This document shows positions 42,270 through 51,717 of a stretch of DNA of 64,000 nt, piece by piece (the first letter of the stretch is position 1; every line of letters begins with the position of its first letter). Position numbers and translations under genes: made by a program. Source of the stretch: Mucilaginibacter yixingensis (GTDB taxonomy: Bacteria > Bacteroidota > Bacteroidia > Sphingobacteriales > Sphingobacteriaceae); the NCBI RefSeq assembly GCF_041080815.1, contig NZ_CP160205.1, positions 1,674,001 to 1,738,000 on the forward strand, given 5' to 3'. The notes below the pieces were generated by a model. The model saw only the letters and a program-made list of their open reading frames with translations. It had not been told where the DNA came from and made no database searches.

Positions 42270-45020
42270 TTATTTTCTGCCCGATGTATACAACTCATTA
42301 AACAGCAACTTAAACGTACCATGCGCCTGCCCACGGAAAGTGATCTCTGGGCCGAATACATATAACATGCCTTTGCCAACCTGTGCCTGAAAGGCGGCAA
42401 CGTCATCCTTTAAATACTGTTGCCCCCAAGCCCAGCCGCTGCGTAGCGGATGATTGGTGGCAAACCACATTAACGGTTTTACACCTTTTTGCATAGCATC
42501 GGCAGCCAATTTAAAGGCCGGACTGCTGTCAAATAGCACGTTAGCCTCCGCATTCATACCGTAGGTAGCGGGCAGGGAAGTATCAACCGACGTACGCAAT
42601 ATAGCGCCGGGGATATAAAATCTATCGGCAGGGAGGGGGAATCCATTGTCAATTAAAGCGTTCTTAATCGGCAGATCCAGTTGATAGGCCAGGTTGGCGC
42701 TGCTGCCAATGGTAACAATGGCGCCGCCGGCTTCCAAAAATGCTTTGAGCTGGGGGACGGTTTTCTCAGCGGTAACGCGACCTGTCATTTGGCGGTACTC
42801 AGTTGGTATGGTTTCATCCAGCGTGTTGAAGAAACTGCTGCTCCCTCGTCTGCCTATATTAGATGGTGGCGGTATGGCGCCGCCAACAAACACAATAACA
42901 TCATATTTGCTTTTTAAATTGCCGGCATCAAACTCCTGCGGATATACCACCTTGAATGGATAATGGTATTGCTCCATCAGCCAGCGCACCCAGCCCGACG
43001 GCATGGAACCTCCATATTGATCCCATAAGGCAATGCGTGCCGGGGTTATTTTGGTTGCGTTTTTTGGCTTTGCGGAGGCAGTTGTAGCAACACCCAGGCT
43101 TGTGGCATTTTTTTTTAATATGCTTGTGGCTTTGACTGAATAAGGGATATAAAAGTTGCCGTCGCCGGAGCGATAAACATCTGCACCTGCCGCTAACAGA
43201 TCATTTACAACGATGAACGAATTATTGGCCTTGTCGCTAATGGTATAGCCAGATTTAGTTTCTACAACTTTTGCCGTCGGGAAAGCCTGCAATTCTCCGT
43301 AAGGTACACGCGCAAAAGGACCGTTAAAATCATCCAATATCCGGTCAAATTGAATGCCCATCTGGTAAGCAAGTGTCCAGCCCGTCATATCATACGGGCG
43401 GATAGGCGGGCCGCCAGGGTACAGAAAATCATTTGGATGGTCCTGTGGTTCAAACATATCCAGCACCCAGGGGCGAAAAGCCTGATTGGTTTTAATAATA
43501 TAGGAGCCCGCCGGATAGGTTTTGCCAGCTACGGTGAACGCTGCAGCGGCTTTTTGAATCAATAAACCTGCGCGGATACCCGTATTAACAAAGCGCACGG
43601 CCGTGCCAAAGTCAGGCTGATCTGCCGGAATGATATATCCGCGTGGATCGCGCAGGGCTGGGTTCTTTAATACTGTATCATAATACTTCAAAGGCATCCC
43701 ACCAAACCTGCCACCGCCGCCCATGGTGACTGCACCGCCGCCACGATTGCCACGGCTAGTGGAGGTATCACGCCCCGTTGCGCTGCGATAGGCCGCGTTG
43801 ATCAAATCAACCTTGTGGGGCGAGAGCGTCCAATAATCCATACTTCCCCGCTTGATGGAGTTTTTGCACATCACATAAAAGTTATAAAGCAAGTCAATGC
43901 GATTATTGGCCGCGTAGTTTAGCACGGCATAGTTTAGCGACACCGAATAATCTATAGACTGCTTAAAATGCCATGGCTGGGGTGTTACCGGATAAGGCGT
44001 AGCACTGTTTGGTATCAACCTTTCGGGCACCAATGGGATACTTGATGGGGTAGGGCTGCCAATAATTTCTGTAAGCAAGCCTACCATATTATGAAAATAA
44101 GTTGCCGTGCGCAGGCCGCCGTTCCACCAGGTAGAAAACTCGGTTCCCGAGCGTTGGGTGTACCCTGGTTTGCCCTCTCGGTTGAGGCGACTGTTCATGG
44201 CGGAGCCCACTGCATCCAGGCTGGTTACCAATAGTGGGTCGTATACATAATTAAATGGATCTCGAAAAGGCGGGCCTGCCACTACCGAGCCCGCCGGACC
44301 CGATTGGTGGTGATTGTAGACAATTTGCGGCAACCAGTCCAGAAACTCTACGCGGGTCATGTTCTGCGTTTCTTTCATGTTCATCATAAAAAAATCGCGG
44401 TTGTCATCGTGTCCAACATATTTGGCCCATAGGCGCGGCACATTTATGTTGCGGCGGATGGTATCTTTCTCCTGCATGTACCAGTTTGATACCAGTTCTT
44501 GTCCATCGGGGTTGGCATGCACCATCAGGATGATGTCTTTATCCAGTATGTTTTTGGTTTCCTCGTCTTTGCGACTCAATAGCGTATAGGCGGTTTGGAT
44601 GAGTTGGTGTGCGCCCACAGTTTCGCTGGCGTGCAAGCCGCCATCAATCCAAACTACCGAGCGGCCTTGCTCAGCCAGTTGGCGGGCAGTTTCGTCAGTC
44701 AAACCTTCGACCCGGCCCAGTTTTTGGGATATAGCTTTGTATTTATCTAAATTCTTGATGTTTTCTGCCGATGAAATGATCAGCATAAACTGGTGACGCC
44801 CTTCTTCGGTCAGGCCGATATCAACATAACGCGTACGCGCCGGATCTGCAGCGGCCAGCTTTTTCATGTAGGCTTCGGTTTGGGTATAGTTGGCCAGTTG
44901 GTAATCATCACCAATATCAAACCCGAAATGAGATTTTGGCGTAGGGATATTTTGCGCCTGCAGGGCAGATATACCCAACAGCAAAGCCACACCCCATGTG
45001 CAGAGGTACTTATACTTCAT
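42270..45020 (-). CDS. Secreted M14-family zinc carboxypeptidase
   Basis: The 916-residue protein has a signal peptide (VALLLGISALQA-Q). The M14 domain follows at about 35-340: zinc ligands His130 and Glu133 in GGLHASETVG, third ligand in VYNHHQSG (His238/239), and the catalytic Glu319 in VGLLTEIIG. The C-terminal 450 residues include a Gly/Arg-rich linker (about 440) and domains of the type found in large Bacteroidota M14 peptidases (WDQYGGSMPSGWVRWLMEQY, DVIVFVGG, YVFGPEITFRGQAHGTFKLLFN), reminiscent of a glutamine-amidotransferase-like fold. Probably digests peptides outside the cell. It is flanked by two copies of the same membrane protein. Confidence 0.85.
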   Translation of the reverse strand: MKYKYLCTWGVALLLGISALQAQNIPTPKSHFGFDIGDDYQLANYTQTEAYMKKLAAADPARTRYVDIGLTEEGRHQFMLIISSAENIKNLDKYKAISQKLGRVEGLTDETARQLAEQGRSVVWIDGGLHASETVGAHQLIQTAYTLLSRKDEETKNILDKDIILMVHANPDGQELVSNWYMQEKDTIRRNINVPRLWAKYVGHDDNRDFFMMNMKETQNMTRVEFLDWLPQIVYNHHQSGPAGSVVAGPPFRDPFNYVYDPLLVTSLDAVGSAMNSRLNREGKPGYTQRSGTEFSTWWNGGLRTATYFHNMVGLLTEIIGSPTPSSIPLVPERLIPNSATPYPVTPQPWHFKQSIDYSVSLNYAVLNYAANNRIDLLYNFYVMCKNSIKRGSMDYWTLSPHKVDLINAAYRSATGRDTSTSRGNRGGGAVTMGGGGRFGGMPLKYYDTVLKNPALRDPRGYIIPADQPDFGTAVRFVNTGIRAGLLIQKAAAAFTVAGKTYPAGSYIIKTNQAFRPWVLDMFEPQDHPNDFLYPGGPPIRPYDMTGWTLAYQMGIQFDRILDDFNGPFARVPYGELQAFPTAKVVETKSGYTISDKANNSFIVVNDLLAAGADVYRSGDGNFYIPYSVKATSILKKNATSLGVATTASAKPKNATKITPARIALWDQYGGSMPSGWVRWLMEQYHYPFKVVYPQEFDAGNLKSKYDVIVFVGGAIPPPSNIGRRGSSSFFNTLDETIPTEYRQMTGRVTAEKTVPQLKAFLEAGGAIVTIGSSANLAYQLDLPIKNALIDNGFPLPADRFYIPGAILRTSVDTSLPATYGMNAEANVLFDSSPAFKLAADAMQKGVKPLMWFATNHPLRSGWAWGQQYLKDDVAAFQAQVGKGMLYVFGPEITFRGQAHGTFKLLFNELYTSGRK

Positions 45021-45078
45021 GTTGATAAGATAAGCTTGTTTGTTTAGTTAAGCAAAAGTTAATTAGGGATTGAGAGGA

Positions 45079-45957
45079 TTAAAGTTGCCTTATGCTTTTT
45101 CTAAAAGTGGAAAATTGTTCAAGGTATTTGATGTTAACCTGGTCACGCAGGCTTGCGATAAACACCGTTGGGTCTATTAGCATAGCCGAGAATTTAATAG
45201 AGCGGCCATCTGCAAAATAAAGTTCCATGATAGTGGTGGTTACCCGCCCCCGACCAGCAGGACGCCCGTAAATGTTTACAGAACTAATTTCTGATTTAAA
45301 GTAGGTTTGTGAACCACTGCCGTCATCAAAAGCAATTACATCGCTGCCACGGGTAATCCATAATTTCATATTTTTTGACCATCGATATACCTTGATCTGC
45401 TGGTAGATGCCATAGAAAAAAAATGAAATGAGGAGTAGCAAGCCGAAACAAAAGCCCCATGCATCTTTGCATACCGTTACTACTGCAAGTCCACCGAAAT
45501 AAAGCGTGATGACCAAAATAGCTGCTATCAAGCGCCGTTTTTCGCGCGGTCTATCAACTGCGTACCAAAATGATTTGGTTTCGAAGTGCGATTTGTTGCC
45601 AATATTAAAGAAATGCTTTTCAAAGTCAGGAAGTGATAGCGCGTTGTCGAAAAAATCAATCACCTTTTGATCAGCAACGTCCAGGTCGGCGGTATGAAAC
45701 TCATAAAGACGATTTTGAGGATCGAGATAATAAACTGTGAATTTGCTATTGTAGTAAATAGCAACCTTTAAATAATCATTTGCCGGGCCATGAATAACAA
45801 TGCCCGGACCGCTGGCCTGCACGTCAACACCGCGTTGGGTATCCCATGGGAACGATTTAATTAATTCGAGTGTTTCTTCAAGACTGCGACTTTGCTCGTC
45901 GCTAAATTCGCCTTTCTCATAAGTTTTGTATTGTATTTTGGAGCTTAGGTTGGCCAT
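45079..45957 (-). CDS. Two-TM membrane protein of unknown function (paralogue B)
   Basis: I start at the ATG 45955-45957 (MANLSSKIQYKTYEKGEFSD) because the paralogue at 41316 begins at the same point; an ATG 8 codons upstream is possible. The protein matches its paralogue in the FPWDTQRGVDVQASGPGIVI and ADLDVADQKVIDFF blocks, two hydrophobic helices at about 145-190, and the C-terminus FRKSIRQL. The hydrophobic part is the least conserved. Function unknown; the pair brackets the M14 peptidase gene, all on the minus strand. Confidence 0.7.
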   Translation of the reverse strand: MANLSSKIQYKTYEKGEFSDEQSRSLEETLELIKSFPWDTQRGVDVQASGPGIVIHGPANDYLKVAIYYNSKFTVYYLDPQNRLYEFHTADLDVADQKVIDFFDNALSLPDFEKHFFNIGNKSHFETKSFWYAVDRPREKRRLIAAILVITLYFGGLAVVTVCKDAWGFCFGLLLLISFFFYGIYQQIKVYRWSKNMKLWITRGSDVIAFDDGSGSQTYFKSEISSVNIYGRPAGRGRVTTTIMELYFADGRSIKFSAMLIDPTVFIASLRDQVNIKYLEQFSTFRKSIRQL

Positions 45958-46031
45958 GGCATAAAGATAATCAGTGTTCACGTTATTTTAGGCCGGGCAT
46001 AAAGCTTAAAAAAAAACGACGATCGAACCCA

Positions 46032-46073
46032 GAAAAAGACAAAGGGCGTAACGTAAAACGCTGCGCCCTTTGT
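46032..46073 (-). terminator. Terminator after the universal stress protein gene
   Basis: ACAAAGGGCG(C)... and CGCCCTTTGT form a stem of about 15 bp with a few mismatches, followed on the minus strand by CTTTTTC. Confidence 0.7.
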
Positions 46074-46104
46074 GCTAAACTCTGTTATCTCTGCGATTAT
46101 CTTA

Positions 46105-46935
46105 TCAAGATGGAAATACCAGTAGCGGTATATGCAAATAATCAGGCAGTCGGCCTGAAAGTTTGTGGCCCACAATCTCTTCAAAATGGAATTTGTGGTT
46201 TACCAGCACCAGCAAATCGGCGCCCATCACATCAACCATTACGTCAATAGCTTTCGGGATGTTGCGCTCTTTAATATGGTTAAAATACAGATTAGGGTAT
46301 TTTACGTTGCTGCTAATTTCGGTGCTAAATACTTCGTTGGCATACTGCTCGGTTACATCCGGCAGACCTTTGGCGGCAATGTGGGCCACCATAATGTCAG
46401 ACTGATGTGGTTGGGCCAGTTTTACCAGCATGCGCAGCACTTCCAGTCGGCAATAGCGCAGATCTGCGGTGTACACCATCTTGTCAAATCTCCTTTTATC
46501 GGACCTTTCGGGGATAAGCAGGATAGGGCAATTGGCGGAGTTGAGGATAGATTGGGTATGATCGTTCTCAAAAACAGATTGTTCCACGTCAGACTCTGTA
46601 GTGCCTTTCACAATCATCCACACATCTTTTTTTATAGCAAACTCGGCAATATGGCTGGCCGTAAAGTTAGAAGTATAATAGTTTTCCACCGGTACGTTGG
46701 CGGTGTTATGCCGTTGCAACCATACGTCGTTTGATACACTCAGACCGTTTGCATGTTGGTGACCACCGACTCGGAATGGCGCAGTGGCATAGGCTCGTTG
46801 ACGCTTAGCTACTGGTTGCTCAAAGGTGTTCCATAGCAAAAGACCAGAATCTGTGTTGCTTGCCAGCTCTAAAGCGAAGGCAATTGCATTATCTGCCTCG
46901 GCAGATCGATCGTTGATTACCAGGATATTCTTCAT
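46105..46935 (-). CDS. Tandem UspA-domain universal stress protein
   Basis: The 276 residues hold two Usp folds. The first (1-140) starts MKNILVINDRSAEADNAIAFALELA and ends SANCPILLIPE; the second (about 150-276) starts MVYTADLRYCRLEVLRMLVKLA and ends HIPLLVFPS. The glycine-rich ATP-binding signature G-x2-G-x9-G is not apparent in either half, so it may belong to the non-ATP-binding class. Cytoplasmic; stress role inferred from family. Confidence 0.8.
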   Translation of the reverse strand: MKNILVINDRSAEADNAIAFALELASNTDSGLLLWNTFEQPVAKRQRAYATAPFRVGGHQHANGLSVSNDVWLQRHNTANVPVENYYTSNFTASHIAEFAIKKDVWMIVKGTTESDVEQSVFENDHTQSILNSANCPILLIPERSDKRRFDKMVYTADLRYCRLEVLRMLVKLAQPHQSDIMVAHIAAKGLPDVTEQYANEVFSTEISSNVKYPNLYFNHIKERNIPKAIDVMVDVMGADLLVLVNHKFHFEEIVGHKLSGRLPDYLHIPLLVFPS

Positions 46936-47007
46936 AACATTAAGCGGGGGAGGTGTGTATGATGAAGAACAGTGCTGACTCCAGATAGTTTTAAGAACTT
47001 TTAATTT

Positions 47008-48420
47008 TTAATAGAACTTTTCGTTGAAATTAACCAGGTAAAGTTGGTGTGTGGCGCGGGTGCAGGCGGTATACAGCCATCGCAAAAAATCGGTGTTTAC
47101 CATCTCTTCGGTAAGGAAGCCCTGATCCACAAAAACCGCTTCCCACTGGCCGCCCTGGGCTTTATGGCAGGTAATAGCGTAGGCAAACTTGATTTGCAAG
47201 GCGTTGTAATACGGGTTTTGTTTCAGTTCTTCATGCTGCAATTTGCGGCTGCCCAGGTGTGCATAATCTTTCATCACCTCCTGGTAAAATTTTTTCTGAT
47301 CTTCCTGCGAGAGCGCCGGCGATTCTGAATACAGCGTATCCATCAATACTTTGCAGGTGATGATGCTGTCTTCGGCGTGGTCGGTTAGTTCCAGTTGCAC
47401 CTCGGCAAAGCGCATACCGTACATTTCCTCAAAACGACGCACCTTGCGGATGCGGCCGATATCGCCATTGGCAATAAAGCCGGTGCTGCGCTCCTCACTA
47501 TCCTGCAACCAGAAGTAATTATTCTTAACAATCATCACCTGGTCGCCCCCGGTCAACTCTTCCTCGCGGAACAGGATGCGGCCCCTGATCTGCTGGTTAA
47601 ACAGGTTAGCGTTTTTGTTAGAGCGGCAAATGACCAGCGTGCTTTCATCGCTATATTTATTATAGGCGTAGTTGAGGCCCTCTTCCAGCCGGTCGCTGGT
47701 CATGCGGTAGGTATCGGTAAATCCTTTGGTTATCAGTTTGGGCATTACCTGCTGCCCGGTACGGATCATATCGCGAATGTTAGTCGCGTTGAATAAAATT
47801 CCCGAGTCTTTCTGCTGACGTAACACGTCGGTTAGCTCGTAACTAAAAACAGTCAGGCCGAAATCGCTTCTCATCAAATTGGCGTCCAGCGCGGGGCTAT
47901 CTTCCGAGCCTACGGGTGGTAACTGAGCGGTATCGCCTACCAGCATCAGCTTGCAGTTTTGGGTGTTGTACACATAGTTTACCAGATCTTGCAGCAAAGT
48001 GTGCCGGTTAAAGCCGCCGCCTTCGTTTGAGATCATGGAGGCCTCATCTACAATAAAGATGGTTTGGGTAGCCATGTTTTCGGCCAGGCTAAAACCCTCG
48101 TCAACGTTCAATGCCGATTTTTTGCGGTAGATGCGTTTATGAATGGTAAATGCCTTGCGGCCGGAGTAATGGCTCATTACCTTAGCCGCGCGACCGGTAG
48201 GGGCCAGCAGTACATATTTATAGCCGTACGCCCGCAGCGCTTTTACCAGGGCGCCAATAATGGTGGTTTTACCCGTACCGGCATATCCGCGCAGGATAAA
48301 GCACTCGTCGCCGTCATCGGCCAACAAGAATTTGTTCAACTGCACGAACAATTCTGCCTGTTGTGCTGTTGGCTGAAACGGAAATGCCTTATGTAGATGT
48401 TCTGTTGATGCCACAAACAA
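47008..48420 (-). CDS. RecD-like superfamily 1 DNA helicase
   Basis: The 470-residue helicase shows Walker A RGYAGTGKTTII, motif Ia LLAPTGRAA, Walker B IFIVDEASMIS, motif III LMLVGDTAQLPPVG, and the C-terminal UvrD_C_2-type motifs ITCHKAQGGQWEAVFVDQG and YTACTRATHQLYLVNF. It is the SF1B RecD/Dda type, without the N-terminal extension of RecD2. Likely acts alone as a 5'-3' DNA helicase, since no RecB or RecC neighbours exist. It is divergent from the DUF3822 gene. Confidence 0.85.
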   Translation of the reverse strand: MFVASTEHLHKAFPFQPTAQQAELFVQLNKFLLADDGDECFILRGYAGTGKTTIIGALVKALRAYGYKYVLLAPTGRAAKVMSHYSGRKAFTIHKRIYRKKSALNVDEGFSLAENMATQTIFIVDEASMISNEGGGFNRHTLLQDLVNYVYNTQNCKLMLVGDTAQLPPVGSEDSPALDANLMRSDFGLTVFSYELTDVLRQQKDSGILFNATNIRDMIRTGQQVMPKLITKGFTDTYRMTSDRLEEGLNYAYNKYSDESTLVICRSNKNANLFNQQIRGRILFREEELTGGDQVMIVKNNYFWLQDSEERSTGFIANGDIGRIRKVRRFEEMYGMRFAEVQLELTDHAEDSIITCKVLMDTLYSESPALSQEDQKKFYQEVMKDYAHLGSRKLQHEELKQNPYYNALQIKFAYAITCHKAQGGQWEAVFVDQGFLTEEMVNTDFLRWLYTACTRATHQLYLVNFNEKFY

Positions 48421-48440
48421 AAATGGTGATAACTAACTGA

Positions 48441-48471
48441 ACAAAGTAATACAGAAAAAATATTACTTTTG
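48441..48471. promoter_or_regulatory. Symmetric divergent promoter region
   Basis: TACTTTTG (48464-48471) is a full TAnnTTTG box for the DUF3822 gene. The inverted copy ACAAAGTAAT (48441-48450) gives an almost matching box for the helicase on the other strand. The two form an inverted repeat CAAAGTAAT...ATTACTTTTG. Confidence 0.45.
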
Positions 48472-48484
48472 CGTATAACCGTAT

Positions 48485-49273
48485 ATGAGCGATTATTCTT
48501 TTACCTATCAGCAGCATAATTTTAGCCCGGAGCAGGCTGCAAATGCCACTCTTTACATTAGAGCCGGAAAATCTGGAATTTCTTATTTAATTGCCGCTGA
48601 TAACCAGGTGCAAGCCTGGAAGGATTATTGCAGTTGGGCCGATGTGGCCAGCGGTAACGTTAGGCAGTTGCTTTCACTACCTTATCAGCAGGTAGTGGCG
48701 GGGTTACTGCCCGATGCATTGACGCTTTTACCCGAAGCGTTATGTTCTTCAGAAGATGTTCCTGTTTATGCCCGTTACCTGGACGTGAAAGGAGATGACA
48801 AAGTTTTCATCACCTCTTTTATTGAAGATAATCGACTGTTGTACAAAGTAAATGCCGAGGTAATCAAAGCGATAGGCGATCTGTTTGAGGTGCAAACTGC
48901 TGTGCCTGCCGATAGGGGTTGGGTGACTGCGGTAGCCAACAGATATCCTTCGTCTGATTATCTGTATATCAATATCGCTGGTTCACAGCTTTCTGTGCTG
49001 AGTTTTAAAGACCAGAAGCTACAATTATATAACAGCTTTGAGGTAAGCAATATTGACGATATTTTATATTACACCCTATTTGTAGCAGACCAGTTGCAGA
49101 TGCGCCATGCCGATACCTCATTGGTTGTAGCCGGTGATATGGTTGAAGGTGGTGGCGACTATCAGAAGCTATCAGGTTTCTTTAAACAGGTGCAGATGAG
49201 TGATTTGCGCGTGTTGCAATTGCCTTATGATTTGCCGGGCCATCTGGTACTGGCGCTTACAGCACTTTCTTAG
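48485..49273 (+). CDS. DUF3822 family protein
   Basis: This 262-residue cytoplasmic protein fits the Bacteroidota DUF3822 family, which regularly precedes rsmD and lies near coaD, as here. It has no signal peptide. Strands such as DYLYINIAGSQLSVLSFKDQKLQLYNSFEV suggest an actin/ASKHA-like fold similar to pilus ATPase-like proteins. The function is unknown. Its stop lies 3 bases before the rsmD start, so the two genes are co-transcribed. Confidence 0.75.
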   Translation: MSDYSFTYQQHNFSPEQAANATLYIRAGKSGISYLIAADNQVQAWKDYCSWADVASGNVRQLLSLPYQQVVAGLLPDALTLLPEALCSSEDVPVYARYLDVKGDDKVFITSFIEDNRLLYKVNAEVIKAIGDLFEVQTAVPADRGWVTAVANRYPSSDYLYINIAGSQLSVLSFKDQKLQLYNSFEVSNIDDILYYTLFVADQLQMRHADTSLVVAGDMVEGGGDYQKLSGFFKQVQMSDLRVLQLPYDLPGHLVLALTALS

Positions 49274-49276
49274 CCT

Positions 49277-49843
49277 ATGCGTATTATTGGCGGCAAACTG
49301 AGAGGGCTGCGTCTTAATCCGCCCCAAAATCTTCCCGTAAGGCCAACTACAGATCTGGCTAAAGAGGCCCTGTTTAATATTTTGCAAAACCAGATGGATC
49401 TGGAAGATATTAAAGTGCTCGATCTTTTTTGCGGAACCGGTAATCTTTCGTTAGAGTTTGCATCAAGAGGCGCTGAGCAAGTGATTTCAGTAGACCGACA
49501 CATGGGATGCGTACAATATGTAAAAGCTGCCGCTGCACAACACGGCCTCCCACAAATAAAAACTTACAAGGCCGACGTTTTCAAATACCTCGAGTTGGAA
49601 ACAGAGCAATATGATCTGATCTTTGCCGATCCGCCTTACGATCTGCCTAAGATTCCCGAACTACCGAAGATCATCTTTAATAAAAATCTGTTAAAACCTG
49701 ACGGTTTGCTGATTGTAGAACATCAGAGTAATCAAAACCTAAGCAGTCATCCTGCCTTTGTAGAGCAGCGGAAGTATGGGCATTCGTCGTTTTCGTTTTT
49801 TAGGACCCCTCTAAATCTCCCCGAAGGGGAGACTTTCCAATAA
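49277..49843 (+). CDS. rsmD: 16S rRNA (guanine-N2)-methyltransferase RsmD
   Basis: RsmD methylates G966 of 16S rRNA. The 188 residues include MRIIGGKLRGLRL, RPTTDLAKEALFNIL, the SAM-binding motif VLDLFCGTGNLSLEFASRGA, and the catalytic FADPPYDLP. The last dozen residues (FRTPLNLPEGETFQ) and the stop codon are encoded within a CCCC-rich intergenic repeat, so the natural C-terminus probably was shorter or different. Confidence 0.92.
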   Translation: MRIIGGKLRGLRLNPPQNLPVRPTTDLAKEALFNILQNQMDLEDIKVLDLFCGTGNLSLEFASRGAEQVISVDRHMGCVQYVKAAAAQHGLPQIKTYKADVFKYLELETEQYDLIFADPPYDLPKIPELPKIIFNKNLLKPDGLLIVEHQSNQNLSSHPAFVEQRKYGHSSFSFFRTPLNLPEGETFQ

Positions 49844-49888
49844 GAAGTTTTTTGTTCCCTCTCCTTTGGAGAGGGTTAGGGAGAGGTA
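49802..49888. repeat. CTCCCC-type inverted repeat overlapping the end of rsmD
   Basis: Left part GGACCCCTCTAAATCTCCCC and right part GGAGAGGGTTAGGGAGAGGT are inverted relatives, with an inner CCCCGAAGGGG palindrome. Same family as 28508-28818. It fills the gap between rsmD and the convergent barrel gene. Confidence 0.65.
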
Positions 49889-51145
49889 TTAAAACACTTC
49901 ACCTACATCAATAAATAACCCGTTCATGCCTTGCTTGCCGAAACCGTAATCTACAGCCAGGTTGGTTCTGGATGTTTTATTGAGTTTGATGCGTAAACCC
50001 GGTCCGAAGGCGGGCTGGAATCTTTGTAGCGGAGTGCCTGGTGCGGCCGAGAAAGATTCTGCATTAACAAATACTACGCCGCCAAGTAAGCCGTCACGCG
50101 TGATCTGATAGCGGTACTCTGCCTCTAAATAAATCATCTGTGCACCTCGGAAACGCCCTTGAATATAGCCGCGACCAGTTGAGGTGTTGGTATCCCATGA
50201 AGTACTGGGCAGTTCCAAATAGTCTGGCTTGCCGTTTAGAATCAGCCAGTTGTATGACCAAATGCCCAGCACGTTATTAGAATTGCCCGGGAAGCGGAAA
50301 AACTTACGCAAATCTACAATCAGCGAGCTCCATTTGCGGCTGCTGCCCATCCAGGTAAGGTTATCACGGTATTGCAGGCCGGCATAAAAACCTTTGAGTG
50401 GGTAGATAGAATTATCGCGGGTGTCAAAAACGCTGTTAACGGTAAATCCTGTAGATACGGCTTTGTCCGATTTGCCATATAGTGAATAATCTGACACTTT
50501 GCCGTTCAAATTGCCTTCTTCAGAAATATTCCAGCGATTATCATAAATATAGCCGCCACCCAGATAAAAATTATCGGTGATGCGGTGCATAACAATCTGG
50601 TAAAAACGGAAGAAGGTATAATCCATCGGGTTCTCCTCGCTCAAGCCAGAACTGCTGCCTAGACCGTAGGTGCTTTGCGGGTATTTAAAAAACTTGTACT
50701 CGCCCACAAAGTTGAAGGCGTTGTTGCGCGTCCAGATGTTGGTTTGTACCGGGATGGTAAATTGCTTTTTAGCAGTATAGTCGCCACTGGCCAGAATGGT
50801 AGAGATGCGCGAATGCGGACCTGTGCGGAAAGCCATATTGCCTGACAATGCTACCGCAAAACCAGAGGTGAGCGTATAGCCCACGGCAGGCATAATTGAT
50901 AACTCGGGTTTGGTAGTCACCGAGTCGTCAGTTATCACAGGGGTTTTATGAAAGATCTGTCGGTACAAATCTCCCATATCATGTTGAGGGATGCCTTTTT
51001 CGGTTATATCAGTATCGCGCTTGGTGGTTGACACGGTATCGGGGTGCGACATCAGCAGCACCCGGGGCTTTTTCTCCTGGGCGTGCAATTGTGCTGCTAG
51101 TAATAGCAGGCAAGGTATCAGTTTTAGGAAATTTCTATTCATCAA
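49889..51145 (-). CDS. Outer-membrane beta-barrel, BamA/TamA-like without POTRA
   Basis: After a signal peptide (LIPCLLLLAAQLHA) and a short charged segment, residues about 80-418 form amphipathic strands ending in aromatic residues and a terminal Phe, the outer-membrane sorting signal. RGYIQGRFRGAQMIYLEAEYRY resembles the RGF/surface-antigen block of Omp85 proteins, and VFDTRDNSIYPLKGFYAGL is another typical motif. No POTRA domains precede the barrel, so it is not the essential BamA; role unknown. Confidence 0.75.
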   Translation of the reverse strand: MMNRNFLKLIPCLLLLAAQLHAQEKKPRVLLMSHPDTVSTTKRDTDITEKGIPQHDMGDLYRQIFHKTPVITDDSVTTKPELSIMPAVGYTLTSGFAVALSGNMAFRTGPHSRISTILASGDYTAKKQFTIPVQTNIWTRNNAFNFVGEYKFFKYPQSTYGLGSSSGLSEENPMDYTFFRFYQIVMHRITDNFYLGGGYIYDNRWNISEEGNLNGKVSDYSLYGKSDKAVSTGFTVNSVFDTRDNSIYPLKGFYAGLQYRDNLTWMGSSRKWSSLIVDLRKFFRFPGNSNNVLGIWSYNWLILNGKPDYLELPSTSWDTNTSTGRGYIQGRFRGAQMIYLEAEYRYQITRDGLLGGVVFVNAESFSAAPGTPLQRFQPAFGPGLRIKLNKTSRTNLAVDYGFGKQGMNGLFIDVGEVF

Positions 51146-51222
51146 CGGGATTGCTTATTGGTTATAAAACAATCATCATGCCCAAAGCAATAAATTAATA
51201 CCTGTTAATCCAAAATATAATT

Positions 51223-51230
51223 TAAATTTG
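51223..51230 (+). promoter_or_regulatory. Probable coaD promoter -7 box
   Basis: TAAATTTG fits TAnnTTTG and lies 25 bases before the coaD start. No clear TTTG is found at the -33 position. Confidence 0.4.
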
Positions 51231-51255
51231 AACGTACGGAAACTATTCAACCAGT

Positions 51256-51717
51256 ATGAAAATCGCCCTTTTTCCCGGTTCGTTCGATCCGGTTACTAAA
51301 GCCCACGTTGATATTGTAAAACGTTCGGTTGATCTTTTTGACAAGCTTTATATTGGCATAGGGGTAAACAGTACCAAGCAGGGTTTACTAACCATTGAAA
51401 AGCGAGAGCAAATGATCAGATCAGTTTTTGAGGGCGATGATAGGATACATGTTATTGCTTATGAGGGACTTACGGTTAATTTCTGCAAAAGTATAGGCGC
51501 CCAGTACATGATCAGGGGTATCCGTACCGTATCTGACTTTGAGTACGAAAAAGCCATTGCCCAAATGAATCACTCGCTTGAGCCGGGCATTGAGAGCATC
51601 TTTATTGTAAGCAAGCCCGGCTACTCGTCTATCAGTTCAACCATTGTACGCGAAGTATTACGTTATAATGGTGATGTTAGTCAGTTCATTCCTAAAGAGG
51701 CATTACCGTATCTTTAA
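51256..51717 (+). CDS. coaD: Phosphopantetheine adenylyltransferase
   Basis: CoaD transfers AMP to 4'-phosphopantetheine in coenzyme A synthesis. The 153 residues show ALFPGSFDPVTKAHVDIV (nucleotidyltransferase T/HxGH region; the Gly is Ala here, TKAH), YMIRGIRTVSDFEYE and the ISSTIVRE motif. Its last 26 bases overlap the end of the convergent NUDIX gene. Confidence 0.95.
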   Translation: MKIALFPGSFDPVTKAHVDIVKRSVDLFDKLYIGIGVNSTKQGLLTIEKREQMIRSVFEGDDRIHVIAYEGLTVNFCKSIGAQYMIRGIRTVSDFEYEKAIAQMNHSLEPGIESIFIVSKPGYSSISSTIVREVLRYNGDVSQFIPKEALPYL

